Positions 14,301 through 24,487 of a stretch of 64,000 nt of DNA are shown one piece after another. Each line of letters opens with the position of its first letter. Positions within the stretch are counted from its first letter, which is position 1. The translations under genes were made by a program, and so were the position numbers. The notes beneath the pieces are model-generated. The model made no database searches, was not told the DNA's origin, and worked only from the letters and a program-made list of their open reading frames with translations. This DNA comes from Kappaphycus alvarezii (taxonomy: Eukaryota > Rhodophyta > Florideophyceae > Gigartinales > Solieriaceae), in contig NADL03000004.1 in the NCBI GenBank assembly GCA_002205965.3, positions 1,155,126 to 1,219,125 of the forward strand. The letters run 5' to 3'.

Positions 14301-14400
14301 CTATTTTTACTTTGCTTTCTGGCGTAGTAACCTTTTTCGTGATGTCACCGTATTCTGTCTCATATTCAATTGGGCGCCAAATCATTCTGAAAGCTACGAA
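11366..14400. other. Mixed spacer: pyrimidine-rich patch, then AT-rich DNA
   Basis: From about 11540 to 12360 the sequence is GC-balanced and strongly pyrimidine-rich on the plus strand, unlike its surroundings. The longest open frame there is 119 codons (11982-12341) with no motif I know. From 12400 to 14400 the sequence returns to AT-rich DNA with short frames only. The first part could be a captured or decayed coding segment; I cannot assign it. Confidence 0.35.
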
Positions 14401-14429
14401 ACTATAAAGTTCTGCTGATCTCTCAGCAT

Positions 14430-15235
14430 AACTGAGTTTTTTGGAGTTACCAGCGGAAACTTGGCAAGGAATTGAAAATTTTTACCGATTTGGTGTATTA
14501 TTCGTAGATGACGCGACTTGAAGCTACCAAAGCGCATAAGTAATGTCATAATGCATTTATAAGCGATGAAAAGTGGCTCTATCAACATACACTAGGCCTG
14601 GTACAATTTGGCTGGTTAAAAGCTGTATAAATGAAAGCAGCGCAGTTCACTCTTGATTGCATCACTAAATTGAACAAGGCAGTCCGAAAGATAAAATGAA
14701 ACGATTTTTCTCTTCGGTACCTACTACATGATGAAAAAAGCCTGCATATACTTACACATACAGAAACACCTTAAGCTAAAGAAATGACCTAACATCTCAA
14801 CTCGGATTCATATGCCTTCTCTGCTATTGCGATTTAAATTTTCATATTCTAAAATATCCTAATCGCAAATCAATGAGGGTTTACTATATATAATGGATCT
14901 ATCCTGGTTGGAGAAATTTAAGTTTTGCGGATGTATTTTGTTCAGTCTTCATGTTTCAGAATAATTTAAAATCTATTTATGGAAAGAAAATACCCATTCG
15001 AATGCTTACTGATCCGGGGCAATTCTTTGGTGTCATCACGAAGTCATCCCAAACAATCCGAAAACATTTGATGATCTATGTAGCTTCTGCAATAGTGGCA
15101 TGTAAAAGATTTGAAATACATGACGATGTTTTGGAACTTAGAACATAAAATATTGCAGATAAGTCTACAAAAGATACATCGAACAAACCGTTCAATTTCA
15201 CCTTTTCTCAGGGCACAGACCATAATCTATATGTG
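14430..15235 (+). mobile_element. Fossil Copia-type retroelement, RNase H end
   Basis: The plus strand preserves the C-terminal part of a Copia-type pol: a block like SQLGFICLLC near 14790, LKSIYGKKIPIRMLTD near 14970-15015, VITKSSQT near 15030-15055 and NIADKSTK near 15150-15170, which corresponds to the NPADxLTK motif at the end of Copia RNase H. The order and spacing fit the family. The element is old and broken with several breaks; no LTR could be identified. It lies directly left of the Tc1/mariner relic. Confidence 0.75.
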
Positions 15236-15449
15236 TTGGGGTGGGTATTACGAGATATATAAACGTACAGCAAGGTTGAAAATCATTCTGCCCATTCGGT
15301 TTTTCTGGTCCCATAACAGTGAGAAACGGGCATTTTTAAATAAATTTTCATGTCCCCAGGGATTGACTTACTGGAATCTAAAAAATAGACCGATTGTTTT
15401 AATAGGAATCTCTAGCTTTACGGGCATATCCGAAGCCTCTTGGTCACTT

Positions 15450-16430
15450 CTATAAATCAATGCAGCCTCCATGCTTCTCAATCTAAACAGCACTCATGCA
15501 TAGACCGGATCAGTCCCTGAACAGCTTCATCACTGATAGAGTTCCAACTCTCCGTAACACAGGTGTAAATAGGTCCGAGATCGTCCTAAAAAAACCTTTT
15601 CTCTCCAGAGACCGCCCGATCAAGTTGTACTCGTAGACTATCAGCCGGATTAGGATCTGGTGACCTCTCTGTTCACTTCATAACTGTAGTACCTTTCGAA
15701 AAAACTTTTTGGCCGTATTAGATGAGTGGCGCGCATTTTATTTTTGAAAACAGTCAAAACCACTGTTTGGCCATATCGGATGATTGGCTCGCATTCTCTT
15801 GTTGAAAAACAGTTAAACGACAAAATGATAATCATTTCAGGGAAGCAGCTCCTTCTCCTGCATACTGACTTACTCCTGCCGATTCAGTCGACACTTAACT
15901 TGCACTAATTTAGTCTCTCCATGCCCGCAAAAAGACGCCCATTCCATGATTTCATTCCCATTATGCTGAAGCTTTGAAAGTATGTCCTCTTTCTTCCTTA
16001 AGTAGTGCCAATAGTACTGCAAGCCATCCGGTTCATCGCAAGCAAGTCTCTTTACATCGGTTTAAGACCTGTTTCAACCACTACGCACCTTTCGAGGCGT
16101 GTAGTGTTTCCTATTCCACTCGGTCAAATTTGTGCTCTTCCATCAGAGTTGGTTACAGTTTTACTTTGCTGTCCCGAAGATTAACATTGCCAGTAAGGTA
16201 GGCTCTTATTTGGGAGACAGATATGGGTAGTTGCAGGTCATCTTGTAACGTCTTAGCGCTTTTTAAAGAGTTGGAGGCGGTCCGCGCTATTTGCGATTTA
16301 CACAGCCCCCAGTATCTTGAAGGTAAGCTCTGATAACATTTCGCGACCGCCCAAGCTGCTCAGCGATAGATTGTAGGGAATGTCCGGTAGTTTGAAGTGC
16401 GGAGGCCTGCGCTATGTCCTATGGCATCAG
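15450..16430 (-). mobile_element. Decayed Tc1/mariner transposase
   Basis: On the minus strand, read across frames, this matches the Tc1 transposase from end to end. The N-terminal helix-turn-helix is SLQSIAEQLGRSRNVIRAYL (about 16380-16320), followed by a GPPPTL GRPR-like hinge (about 16283-16266). Then come DEPDGLQYYWHYLRKKED (about 16032-15979), FQQENASQSSDMAKQWF around the second catalytic site (about 15813-15760), DPNPADSL for the third catalytic site (about 15652-15630), and a C-terminus KHGGCIDL with a stop at 15450-15452. The length, about 980 bp, equals an intact Tc1 transposase of about 330-340 residues. The second catalytic residue is Glu in one copy and lost in the other, and NPIE has become NPAD. 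Several stops and frame changes are present, so it is inactive. Terminal inverted repeats were not identified with confidence. Confidence 0.85.
15706..15818 (-). repeat. 58-bp tandem duplication inside the Tc1 relic
   Basis: Two imperfect copies (15706-15760 and 15765-15818) are offset by 58 bp. Both encode the segment around the second catalytic Asp: FQQENASQSSDMAKQWF in one and FQK.NARHSSNTAKKFF in the other. A normal transposase has this segment once. Confidence 0.8.
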
Positions 16431-17155
16431 TCGCCACTGTATAGCGCAGGGAACACGACTATCACCATGTATTACAGTATGTACCACGACAACCTATACA
16501 AATTTGCACTATTTATTACACTAAACTTATTTTTCAAAAACAGTTGTAGTCATCACTACTAACCTATTTTTCAATAATTAAAATACCCCAATTTTCCTCC
16601 TGCAACACCGAACGCACGTCAATTACTTGCATTTCTGTAATTAGCCAAAAAGTCAACTCCTAGGATTTATAATTGATACCAATTTTCAGTTGTTTGCAGA
16701 GGATGTTTCGCTGGGCCTTTGACGTCCTTGCAAGCACAATTTCTCTCCAATCTGCTGGTCTCGGAAATAGCGCCGTTCCGGAATGGAGCCTGGACTAAGT
16801 GCCAACATTTAAACAGTATAGCACCCTACAGTACAGTCGGTGTATGAATTGCAATTACACTATTTCTGTCAAAGCGCTGCGTCGGGGTGCATTGAACTGA
16901 ACAGGATTATTGCAATCACAAGGAAAACACGTGTGTGTATCGCTCAAACAATTGTTGATTGTTTAACTGACACCCATGTCACCATTAATTACCACATCTC
17001 TCAAATTTCAATTCCAGTGATTCATGTTCACCTTCTCATCGCTCCACAACCCCCCATCGTAGCCTAGTCGGCCGAACAGTGTTGCCTCACAAACTTGTAT
17101 TGTGTGGGGAGTTGCTTGTTGAAATTCCCAGACCCCTTTTCGCAATTCATGTCAA
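16431..17155. other. Upstream region of the ABC transporter gene
   Basis: Transition from AT-rich flank to gene island. Contains a TACAGTACAG motif near 16827-16836 of the type seen in other intergenic spaces of the island. It presumably holds the promoter and 5' untranslated region of the gene starting at 17156; no TATA box is convincing. Confidence 0.35.
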
Positions 17156-19182
17156 ATGGATTCAACCACGACCAACCTCATCGCAGTGCCCACTGCAGTC
17201 GACTCTGATGCCCAATACCGCGAGGAACAGCTCACCAAGCAACGACAAAATGTTCGTCGCCTATGGGCCTTGTTCTGGTCCCTGGCGCGTCAGTATTGGC
17301 ACTTTGCACCTGGTTCCAAGGCCAATTTCGCCTGGGTCGTCTTTCTAGGCCTCGTCCGCAGTGGGCAGTCTGTCATCTTTTCCTACATTTCGCGAGACTT
17401 CTGGACTGCCTTGCAGAAGAAGGACGCTCCCATGTTTTGGAGGCAGATCTTCTTGTTCTGGGTCGTCCTAATGACCGCATTGCCTATCCTTGTCTGGTAT
17501 AGTTACGCAAAGGATAGGCTCTCGCTGCGGTGGAGGAAATGGCATACTGAAAAGATGCTTGTTGATTATTTCTCCTCCCGTAACTACTATGAGATTGATC
17601 AGCGGAAAACAGTTGACAATCCCGATCAGCGAATTGCCGATGACATCAGCGCCTTTACTGGCACATCCTTATCGTTATTCATGTCGGTTTTTATGTCCGT
17701 CATTGACCTTGTCAACTTTTCCATCATTCTCATGACAACTTACCCAAAGCTGTTTTTCGTCCTCTTCGCCTATTCCTCATTCGGTACTGTAATCACCGTT
17801 TTGCTAGGACGACGAATGATTAGTCTCAATTTTAAGCAGCTGCAAAAGGAGGCCGACTTTCGTTACTCGCTCATTCGCGTGCGCGAGAACGCAGAGAGCA
17901 TTGCCTTCTACAACGGTGAAGCCAGAGAGAAGGATATAACCGAGCGTCGCTTCTCATCTGCCCGTCGATAATCTTATTGACTTGATTATTTGGTCCAGAA
18001 ACCTTGCCTTCTTCACCACCCTGCTACACGTATCTTGTTCAGATAGTCCCACTTGGCATTATTGCTCCCCTGTACTTTGCCGGCACCATTGAACTCGGAG
18101 TCGTCTCTCAATCCCAGCAGGCATTTCAACACATTTTGGACGATCTCTCTCTCATTGTGAATGAGTTTGAGCGTCTCAGTGCCTTTTCAGCTGGCGTTGA
18201 CCGTCTTGGCGAACTTGAAGAATTTATATACGCCCGTTTCGCTGAGCATGAGGACCGCAATCTAACGGTGCGGGCTGGGCATGATGATCCGGGCTACTCA
18301 AAGGGCGTGCACAATGATGGCGGCTTTGATGATGGCGACGATAATTTGGAAGATGTCCTCGATCAGACCAGGGATGTTGATTTGAATCAGACAGAAAATC
18401 GAAAAAATGCAGTTGCGCGGTTCCGTCGAATGGCCTTTAGGAGTGAGGACGAGGGGCTTTTAATTGCCGAGGGTGGATCCGCAAGGTTACATATAACCAC
18501 GAGATTCAGTCCCCGTACTGACCCTCATGTGGTTGTGCAGAACTTGACTCTTATGACTCCTGACAAGAACCATCGCGTTCTATTCGAGGATTTATCTTTC
18601 AGTCTGAAGAAGGGGGAACGTTTGCTCATTGTAGGGCCATCAGGAGTAGGAAAGAGCAGTGCGTTGCGGGCATTGGCGGGTCTCTGGAGTTATGGCAGAG
18701 GAAATATAACAAGACCAAGGCTAGAATCAATGCTTTTCCTCCCGCAAAGACCGTACTGCACGCTAGGTTCCTTGAGAGAGCAACTTGTTTACCCAACACC
18801 ATTAGCACTAGCCACAGCAACAGACAAAGAGCTGGATGCGGCGCTAGAAATAGTCAACCTCCAAGATTTGCCGGAACGAATGGGCGGGTTTGATGTAGAG
18901 CGGGATTGGTCAAACATCTTGTCACTTGGCGAACAACAGCGTCTGGCATTTGCACGGCTCATCCTCGCAAAACCTGACATAGCAATACTTGATGAGTGTT
19001 CAAGTGCGTTGGATGTGGCCTCCGAGGATAGGCTGTATTCACATCTTAAGCAGACAGAGGTTGGATACGTGTCCGTGGGCCACCGCCCTACCTTGTTCAA
19101 ATACCATGACGTCGTTCTGCGGCTTGGTATGCCAGGGGGCTCATACACCATCGAAAAGATCACACCCGACATGCAGAGCTAG
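17156..19182 (+). CDS. Half-size ABC transporter, ABCD / SbmA-BacA-like
   Basis: An ATP-driven membrane exporter/importer of the ABC_membrane_2 type (peroxisomal ABCD proteins, cyanobacterial relatives, SbmA/BacA); the substrate cannot be read from sequence. About 674 residues, the usual size. Residues 40-330 form the transmembrane domain, with hydrophobic helices and the family motif [10 protein letters not shown] near 160. A long acidic, Gly/Asp-rich linker follows at about 360-420. The nucleotide-binding domain has Walker [10 protein letters not shown] near 493, Q-loop LPQRPY near 527, signature [14 protein letters not shown] near 588, Walker [13 protein letters not shown] near 608 and the switch His in GHRPTL near 641, so the ATPase looks complete. 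The reading frame changes twice by +1: at the CCC of GCCCGTCGAT (17961-17963) and at CTGCTACACG (18024). Between the two sites the frame reads [18 protein letters not shown], as the family requires. Start: first Met giving a plausible cytosolic N-terminus. It converges with the next gene, 197 bp apart. Confidence 0.88.
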
Positions 19183-19379
19183 GATGACTACCAAGGCATC
19201 TTGCAAGATATTCGATGTTTCATCTTTAACACATGTAACGACACCTAGTTGCTATGTGGCTCGCATAAAAAACAGTGTCACCTCGAACATGATATGTGGA
19301 GCTGTACGGCAAAGCATTTCCAACGAGAGAAAGAGGGCCGCATAGAACCAGTATTCAACTTTGTCATGGGCTAAGCACG

Positions 19380-20517
19380 CTACTTTTGCCCGTTTTGGAA
19401 GACCTTTCTCTGCTTGTTAAGACTTGACGTCGTTGTAACAGTGGGGAACCGCATCCAAACTTGACGACCCCCATCTGTCACCTCCGAAATTTCTGACAAT
19501 GACCCGGGGAGATGCGGTTTCACTCGAGATAACAGCATGAGGTCCTCAGAGGGCAAAACTGCCTTGTCTGCCTTGGCCCTCCTCGGCAAATAAGCTTCCA
19601 ATGGCAGCCTAATTTTCGACGGCACAATATTCTCTGCCTCGTCCTCCAGCGCTGTAAACGTTTCCTTCTTCTTTGCACTACCAGAATTAGTCCCCGTCTT
19701 GACAGTGGCAGTCCTGGCATTTCGTAACGCTTCCTCCTCAAGGCGATCGATATCGGGAGCTCTCCCTGTGCGCCTTCGCAACTTGCGCTTTAAAAACACA
19801 TGTAAACCCTTTTGCTGAGCTGCCTGTCTCGACACTGCTTGAAGTTGCCATGTGTGAAAGTAATCGACAACTGCCCGCCTCGTCATCATGGAGCGACACT
19901 TATTCACTGCGTTTCTCATCTCTGCTACTGGACTGTCCAACACTGGGCATTCTCCCTCATAAAGAACCGACTTGGCTGACACGGTAGATTCATTATCTGA
20001 GTCCCTCGCCACTGGTCCTCCCGCGGCCGCCTCCTTTCCTTTTGAGGGTTGAACCAACACCGTTTTTGTCGACTTTGGTATCTCCGTTCTCTCTCCTTCC
20101 CACCTTTGAGGCCTTCTTCTCAACCTCTTTCCTACTCTTGCCGGATAACTTACCAACAGCGGGGCTTTTCGAGCGCGACCTATTCGACCTTGACCGATCA
20201 TCCGAGCGAGATCGCGAGTGCTCCCCACTGGCATTTGTTCGACGACTTGAGCGACTGTCTGCCCTCTTGGAGGCACCCCGAGAGTGTCCCGGTTCCATCT
20301 CTCGGATACGTTCCTTGGCGTAACGCTCCATGCGACGCTCGCGCTCAACCTGACGGGCACGCTCGTTGCTGGAGAGTTTGCGCCGCTTACGGTCGGGGCC
20401 TTCGTCGTGGCCTCGAGTCGTGGGAAGCTCCTCTTCGCCTTCGTCGGCGGTCTCCGAATCCTCTTTCCGAACTGGTTCAATTTCATCACCCTTTTCATCA
20501 CTGGTGGTAGATGACAT
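19380..20517 (-). CDS. RS-rich nuclear protein of unknown function
   Basis: Begins at 20517 with MSSTTSDEKGDEIEPV. The first half is highly charged and holds a nuclear-localisation-like RKRRK, a long Arg/Glu-rich stretch and an RS-dipeptide region (SRSRSDDRSRSNRSRSKSP), typical of proteins that join pre-mRNA processing complexes. The second half contains a predicted helical segment with RAVVDYFHTWQLQAVSRQAA and ends at 19380 with FQNGQK. I do not recognise the family. The RS region is in one frame and the C-terminal half in another; one +1 frame change between about 20050 and 19994 joins them. A short unseen intron is an alternative. The competing frame from 20501 lacks the RS repeats in its first half, so I prefer the start at 20517. 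Role in RNA processing is an inference from composition only. Confidence 0.6.
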
Positions 20518-21136
20518 TACAGGGACGAAAACGAGACGGTGGAGGTAACTTTTGCTTCAGCAGATGTGATACAGGCAAATTATGGCAATACAGGTTGGGG
20601 TTGTAGACGCTTTATGACAGGTTGGTGGGGAACAAAGGACACTGCTTTTGAACAGCAGGGGTGTCTTGCTCCTTGAAATGTCGGCAGATCTACCTGCTAA
20701 ACACGGTCACGATATTAGAGGCACTGCGTAGAAATATATGCCGCGTGGGCGACGGGCCTAGCTGACTGGGAGTGGTGACAATTTCCGGCCGAAAAAACAG
20801 TAACGTGGCAGACTGCATTCCGGTTTGTATCCTCCGCACCAAATTCAAAATCCATCATCTGACGCCCGCCACCTGCACACGCACCTCGCAACGGATCGCT
20901 AAGATCCTGTGCTAGGCAGCTTGGGCATACCGTAACCGCAAGGATTTTGAGCAACACTTTGCTAACAGTTGTACCCGTCCACCCCGGAAACCGAATTTAT
21001 GCCTAGTTCCACCACAAAAGCTGGTCGTATGGACACATGGAACCCTAAAAAATCTCTCTAGTCGCCCAGGCGAAGCTTCACCCCGCATCTACCCTCTGCG
21101 GTAAAACGCGCATCCCATTCAACGTTTGGAGGTGCT
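20518..21136. other. Intergenic space between two minus-strand genes
   Basis: About 620 bp holding the presumed promoter of the RS-rich protein gene and the 3' region of the zinc-finger gene. One 80-codon frame (20715-20957, minus) has no recognisable motif and I do not call it a gene. Confidence 0.35.
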
Positions 21137-22483
21137 CTACGATGCAACTCCCTCCTCTGCCTTCGCCCTATGCACGTTGGCCATGTGCCTGTTAAGTGTG
21201 CTACGTCTCCCGAAACAACTACCGCAAACCTTACATGCCAGTATTGCAGTCGCAGACTCATGTGCCGACCGCATGTGTGCTATTCTATCCTCCTCTACCT
21301 TAAATGAACGAGGGCAGTGGACACATTGGAAAGGTCCTTCCCAAATGCACTGCTTTTCATGTCGCACAAGGTTCAATCTTGTCTGAAACTTGCGCCCGCA
21401 GTTGGGATGCGGACATGAAAACGCCCGAATATTGTCATGTTTGTTGGCGATATGTCTGTTCAAGTTGCCTTTTTTCCCTCGAATACGTATTCCACATCGA
21501 TCACAAGTCCATATCATCTTGTTTCCATTCTTCTCCTTATCGGCCTCGTTTGAACCCTTCAAACTGGCATTTGGATCTACCTCGAGTGGCATAGGGTCCT
21601 TCTCCTCATACTCAGCTTGCTGCGCTTCCACCTGAGTCGGCTCTGCAGTAATCTTTGGTGTGCTTGATACCCCCAAATCGCCAGCAATGGCACGTTGTTG
21701 AGGAGAGATGATAACCCCACGGGATACCGTCGGGCCGTTCCCTGTTAATTCCCCAGCTGAAAGAATGTTAGTTATGTGAAAAGATCTCCGCTGGCTTGCT
21801 TCAGCGGCCAAACTTGCGCCGCCCCCTTTTGAACCATCCACCTTTGCGCTTGTCGTCATCGACTTTACAGACTGCTGTCCGGAATGCGACTTGTCCAAAG
21901 ACAACCTCGCCGGCGCTACACCAGACTCCTTACATACATCTGACGTATCCAAAAGGTCCGAAACCTCTGCACACCGGCGCCTTTTGCGCTGCGTTCCAGC
22001 CTCCGACAAATCCGCGCGACTTGCCTCGCCAAGCGCCGTGCGGACGGTGCTTGTCACATTACAATTGCCTCCATTCGGCACACCCCGCCGCTCGCTCACC
22101 ACACCTCTTGCAGACGCAGATGCCTGCCAACTGCGTTCCAAACACTTGTGGCTCGGCGCAGCCAATGCACTACTTGCACCCGTGGTTTTACCTTGCCATG
22201 TATCGTGCTCCTCGTCGTTCTCACCAAGCAACGACTTTTCCAAAAACGGGCTGCCCAAATCAAGATTCAACTTGGAGCACAGTCTCTGAATCCTCCCCCG
22301 AACACTGATACCAGCGGTGGACAAGAAAATGTAGCGCGATTCTCTGCCAAAGACCGGAACCTCTGTAGCGGAACGGCCGCCGATTTTTTTCGCAAGCATT
22401 GTGATAATGACGCCTGTACGGCGTGCTTGCGTAGCCTTTTGTTGAAAATCGTGCCACAGGTTCATGGTGGGGACTTGGTGCAT
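21137..22483 (-). CDS. C2H2 zinc-finger protein with four C-terminal fingers
   Basis: A probable DNA-binding nuclear protein of 448 residues with an uninterrupted frame. Four zinc fingers lie in tandem at about residues 322-440: C-x2-C-x12-H-x4-H (WTCDRCG...HIANKH), a variant C-x4-C-x12-H-x4-C (CPHPNCG...HEKQC), C-x2-C-x12-H-x4-H (CVHCPRSF...HMRSAH) and C-x2-C-x12-H-x4-H (CKVCGSCF...HMANVH). The N-terminal 300 residues are low in order, with a basic RKRRR near residue 165 that may act as nuclear signal. Target sites cannot be inferred. Two starts are possible, 22483 and the Met at 22465 (MNLWHDF). The latter overlaps the stop of the upstream gene as ATGA, which is unusual for a eukaryote and raises the possibility that the two frames are one gene. 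Confidence 0.8.
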   Translation of the reverse strand: MHQVPTMNLWHDFQQKATQARRTGVIITMLAKKIGGRSATEVPVFGRESRYIFLSTAGISVRGRIQRLCSKLNLDLGSPFLEKSLLGENDEEHDTWQGKTTGASSALAAPSHKCLERSWQASASARGVVSERRGVPNGGNCNVTSTVRTALGEASRADLSEAGTQRKRRRCAEVSDLLDTSDVCKESGVAPARLSLDKSHSGQQSVKSMTTSAKVDGSKGGGASLAAEASQRRSFHITNILSAGELTGNGPTVSRGVIISPQQRAIAGDLGVSSTPKITAEPTQVEAQQAEYEEKDPMPLEVDPNASLKGSNEADKEKNGNKMIWTCDRCGIRIRGKKGNLNRHIANKHDNIRAFSCPHPNCGRKFQTRLNLVRHEKQCIWEGPFQCVHCPRSFKVEEDRIAHMRSAHESATAILACKVCGSCFGRRSTLNRHMANVHRAKAEEGVAS

Positions 22484-23500
22484 AGGCTGAAGTTGGGATG
22501 TGTTGCAGGGGTTGGATTGCGGGGTTGCTTGGTAACGATCCAGGAGGATGCGGTTTGGGGAGTGTTGGGAGGGGTTGGTGAAGTTTGAGGTTGGGAGGTG
22601 TTGGAATGGTCATCGGAGGTTGCGGCGGTGGTGTTGCTGGTGGTTGCTGTGGTGGTGGAATGTGCGGTATGGTGTGCAAAGTCATGCTCGACGTTAAAGT
22701 GCTGATGTTTGTGGTATACAGCGGGGTTGGGGGTGCGGACGGGGTCCTCCGGTTCTCTGGCAATGAGGAGGTAGTAATCGTCGGGGGGGTCTATGAAATG
22801 CAAGGGGAGTTCTGCGGGGTGGAGGGGATGGGAGGGAGGTTGTGCAGAGTGGGAGGTGTCCGAGAAGCGGTGTAAAGGTGAGGTGTTGTTGGCCAGGGCC
22901 TCTGCGGCGCGCGAGAGACGGAGTGCGGTGCTCTTGTTGAAGACGCGATGTTCGGCGCGAGTGAGGTAAGGGTGAGGGTGATCGGTGCGAGCGTTGTTGA
23001 GACTTGATCGGGATATGCTGGTGACGACGCTTAGGATGCCTGATTGGAACCAGTTAAATTCGATGGCGAGGTAAAAGTGGGAGTAAGGATGAGGAGCTCT
23101 TTGGCGGGCGGTGCGACGAACGAGGACATTTGGATTGCTGAGTGCTGGGTCTTTCATGACTTGGAAAAGAAGTGGGATGATAGGGTTGAGACCCTTGAAA
23201 CCAAAGTGGAAACCGAGGAGGGTCTCTGCGTCGCGGGTGAAGACTGTGACGAGATCACCGATGTCAGGAAAGGCATAGAGAGAGGATTGTTGGGAGCCAA
23301 AGATGTAGCCGACAAGCATGGGACTGGAGAGTAGTGCTTGGACGACATGGGAGCGGGGAGGGGGGGTCACGTTGGAAGAGCCAGGCGCGAACACGGGGGG
23401 CACGCATGAAGAAGGACCATATTTGCTGCCAAGTGTAGTGTGGTGTTTGAGAGGGAGGGGAGGGGGAATGGGAGGGGTTGGGATGGTGGAGACGGGACAT
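22462..23500 (-). CDS. Unknown protein with Trp-rich start and His/Thr-rich tail
   Basis: The best model begins with the ATG at 23500 (MSRLHHPNPSHS), runs through YTWQQIWSFFMRAPRVRAWL, and shifts +1 in a run of seven C (coding strand; 23360-23366) into the long frame PPPRSHVVQALLSSPMLVGY, which stays open to 22462; about 345 residues. Without the shift the long frame has only a GTG start at 23403. Residues 50-150 are hydrophobic to amphipathic (SSLYAFPDIGDLVTVF, GFKGLNPIIPLLFQVM, FYLAIEFNWFQSGILSVV). The end is His/Thr/Pro-rich and probably disordered. I do not recognise the family. Its stop codon overlaps a possible start of the zinc-finger gene by four bases on the same strand. Confidence 0.5.
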
Positions 23501-24052
23501 GGAGGGGGGGAGGGAGAAACGAAAGTTCAGAGGCGAACGGAAAAGGGAAAGAAGGCGAGACTTGAGTGGGCGGGTGATGGCTCAAATAGCAAATGGGCAA
23601 AAGAAAAGAGATAAAAGAGGTAAAAGATAAGTAAAGCCAGGAAGGTGAGTTGGTGAGGTCCAAGCGTTGAACTGTTGAGTACAGTAGTACAGCTTTGGGG
23701 GATTCAAGCCTGAATGCCGCACTTCGTACTGTACTGTAGTGAACAATGTAGCCATGTGGCCACACCAATGCTGCACTGTACCGTACAGTACTTTTAAAGC
23801 AACTGGCGTCTCCCAGTGGTCAGATTTGTACCAAATTTCATTCCGCAAGGGTTTTTGCGCAAATTAGATAATCTGCAACCCATTGTTCAATGCTGTAATG
23901 TGGCATATGGTCCAATCATGACCCAGGAAAGCAACAAGCGACCTTTTCGACCACTCAATCGCACCCTGGCTTGACGAACGGGAGGAACACTAGATGGTGA
24001 TTTGCCAAAATTTCCCCTGCTCTCATCCGAAACCCTGCCTTGACGAAATACT

Positions 24053-24139
24053 CTACTGTACTGTGCAACTGTATACGGTAGTACAGTCTACTGTCCTTTA
24101 CTGTACTGTACTGTAGGTACGTACAGTTCATGTACCGTG
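24053..24139. repeat. Cluster of TACTGTAC-type palindromic repeats
   Basis: Within about 90 bp there are repeated CTACTGTACTGT, GTAGTACAGT and TTACTGTACTGTACTGTAGG units and a final TACGTACAGTTCATGTACCG. Units are self-complementary (GTACAGTAC/GTACTGTAC), so the stretch could form hairpins or bind a dimeric protein. Confidence 0.7.
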
Positions 24140-24260
24140 CCCTTTCATCTGGCTACTGGCTTACTCAGCTAATCTCTTGGTTGTACCGTACAGTGTATCC
24201 AATAGACAACCTCTGAGGCATGCACAGGGCCCTTTCCTGGTCGTCAGCACAGGCATGGCT

Positions 24261-24290
24261 ATACTGTACTGTACTGTACTGTACAGTAAC
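24261..24290. repeat. Five-fold TACTG tandem repeat
   Basis: ATACTGTACTGTACTGTACT followed by GTACAGTAAC; the right end is the inverse of the left, so the array is a perfect short palindrome-like repeat. Confidence 0.8.
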
Positions 24291-24463
24291 GTGTCACAAC
24301 TGGGTCTCAACTTGACGTATTTGCCAGGAGGGAAGGTTTGGCAACTCCTTAATTTCAAGGATTTAGAGAGGCGCTTGTGGCTGGATCAAGCCATGAGCCC
24401 CGTCTGAAGGTCAGACGATGGGGAGAATGCCCAAATATCCGCTCGTTTTGCATGATCACAGTC

Positions 24464-24487
24464 TACAGTACCGTACAGTACAGTACA
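24464..24487. repeat. TACAGTAC repeat
   Basis: Reads TACAGTACCGTACAGTACAG then TACA, the same motif family as at 24053-24290 and 42349-42374. Confidence 0.75.

Noticed and set aside
15270-16510. Terminal inverted repeats of the Tc1 relic near 15290-15315 and 16475-16500
   Set aside because: A GGTT...GGT.CAT.AC.GT pattern can be lined up in inverted orientation but with too many mismatches to be trusted.
20715-20957. Possible small gene between the RS-rich and zinc-finger genes
   Set aside because: 80 codons, no motif, and located where a promoter is expected.
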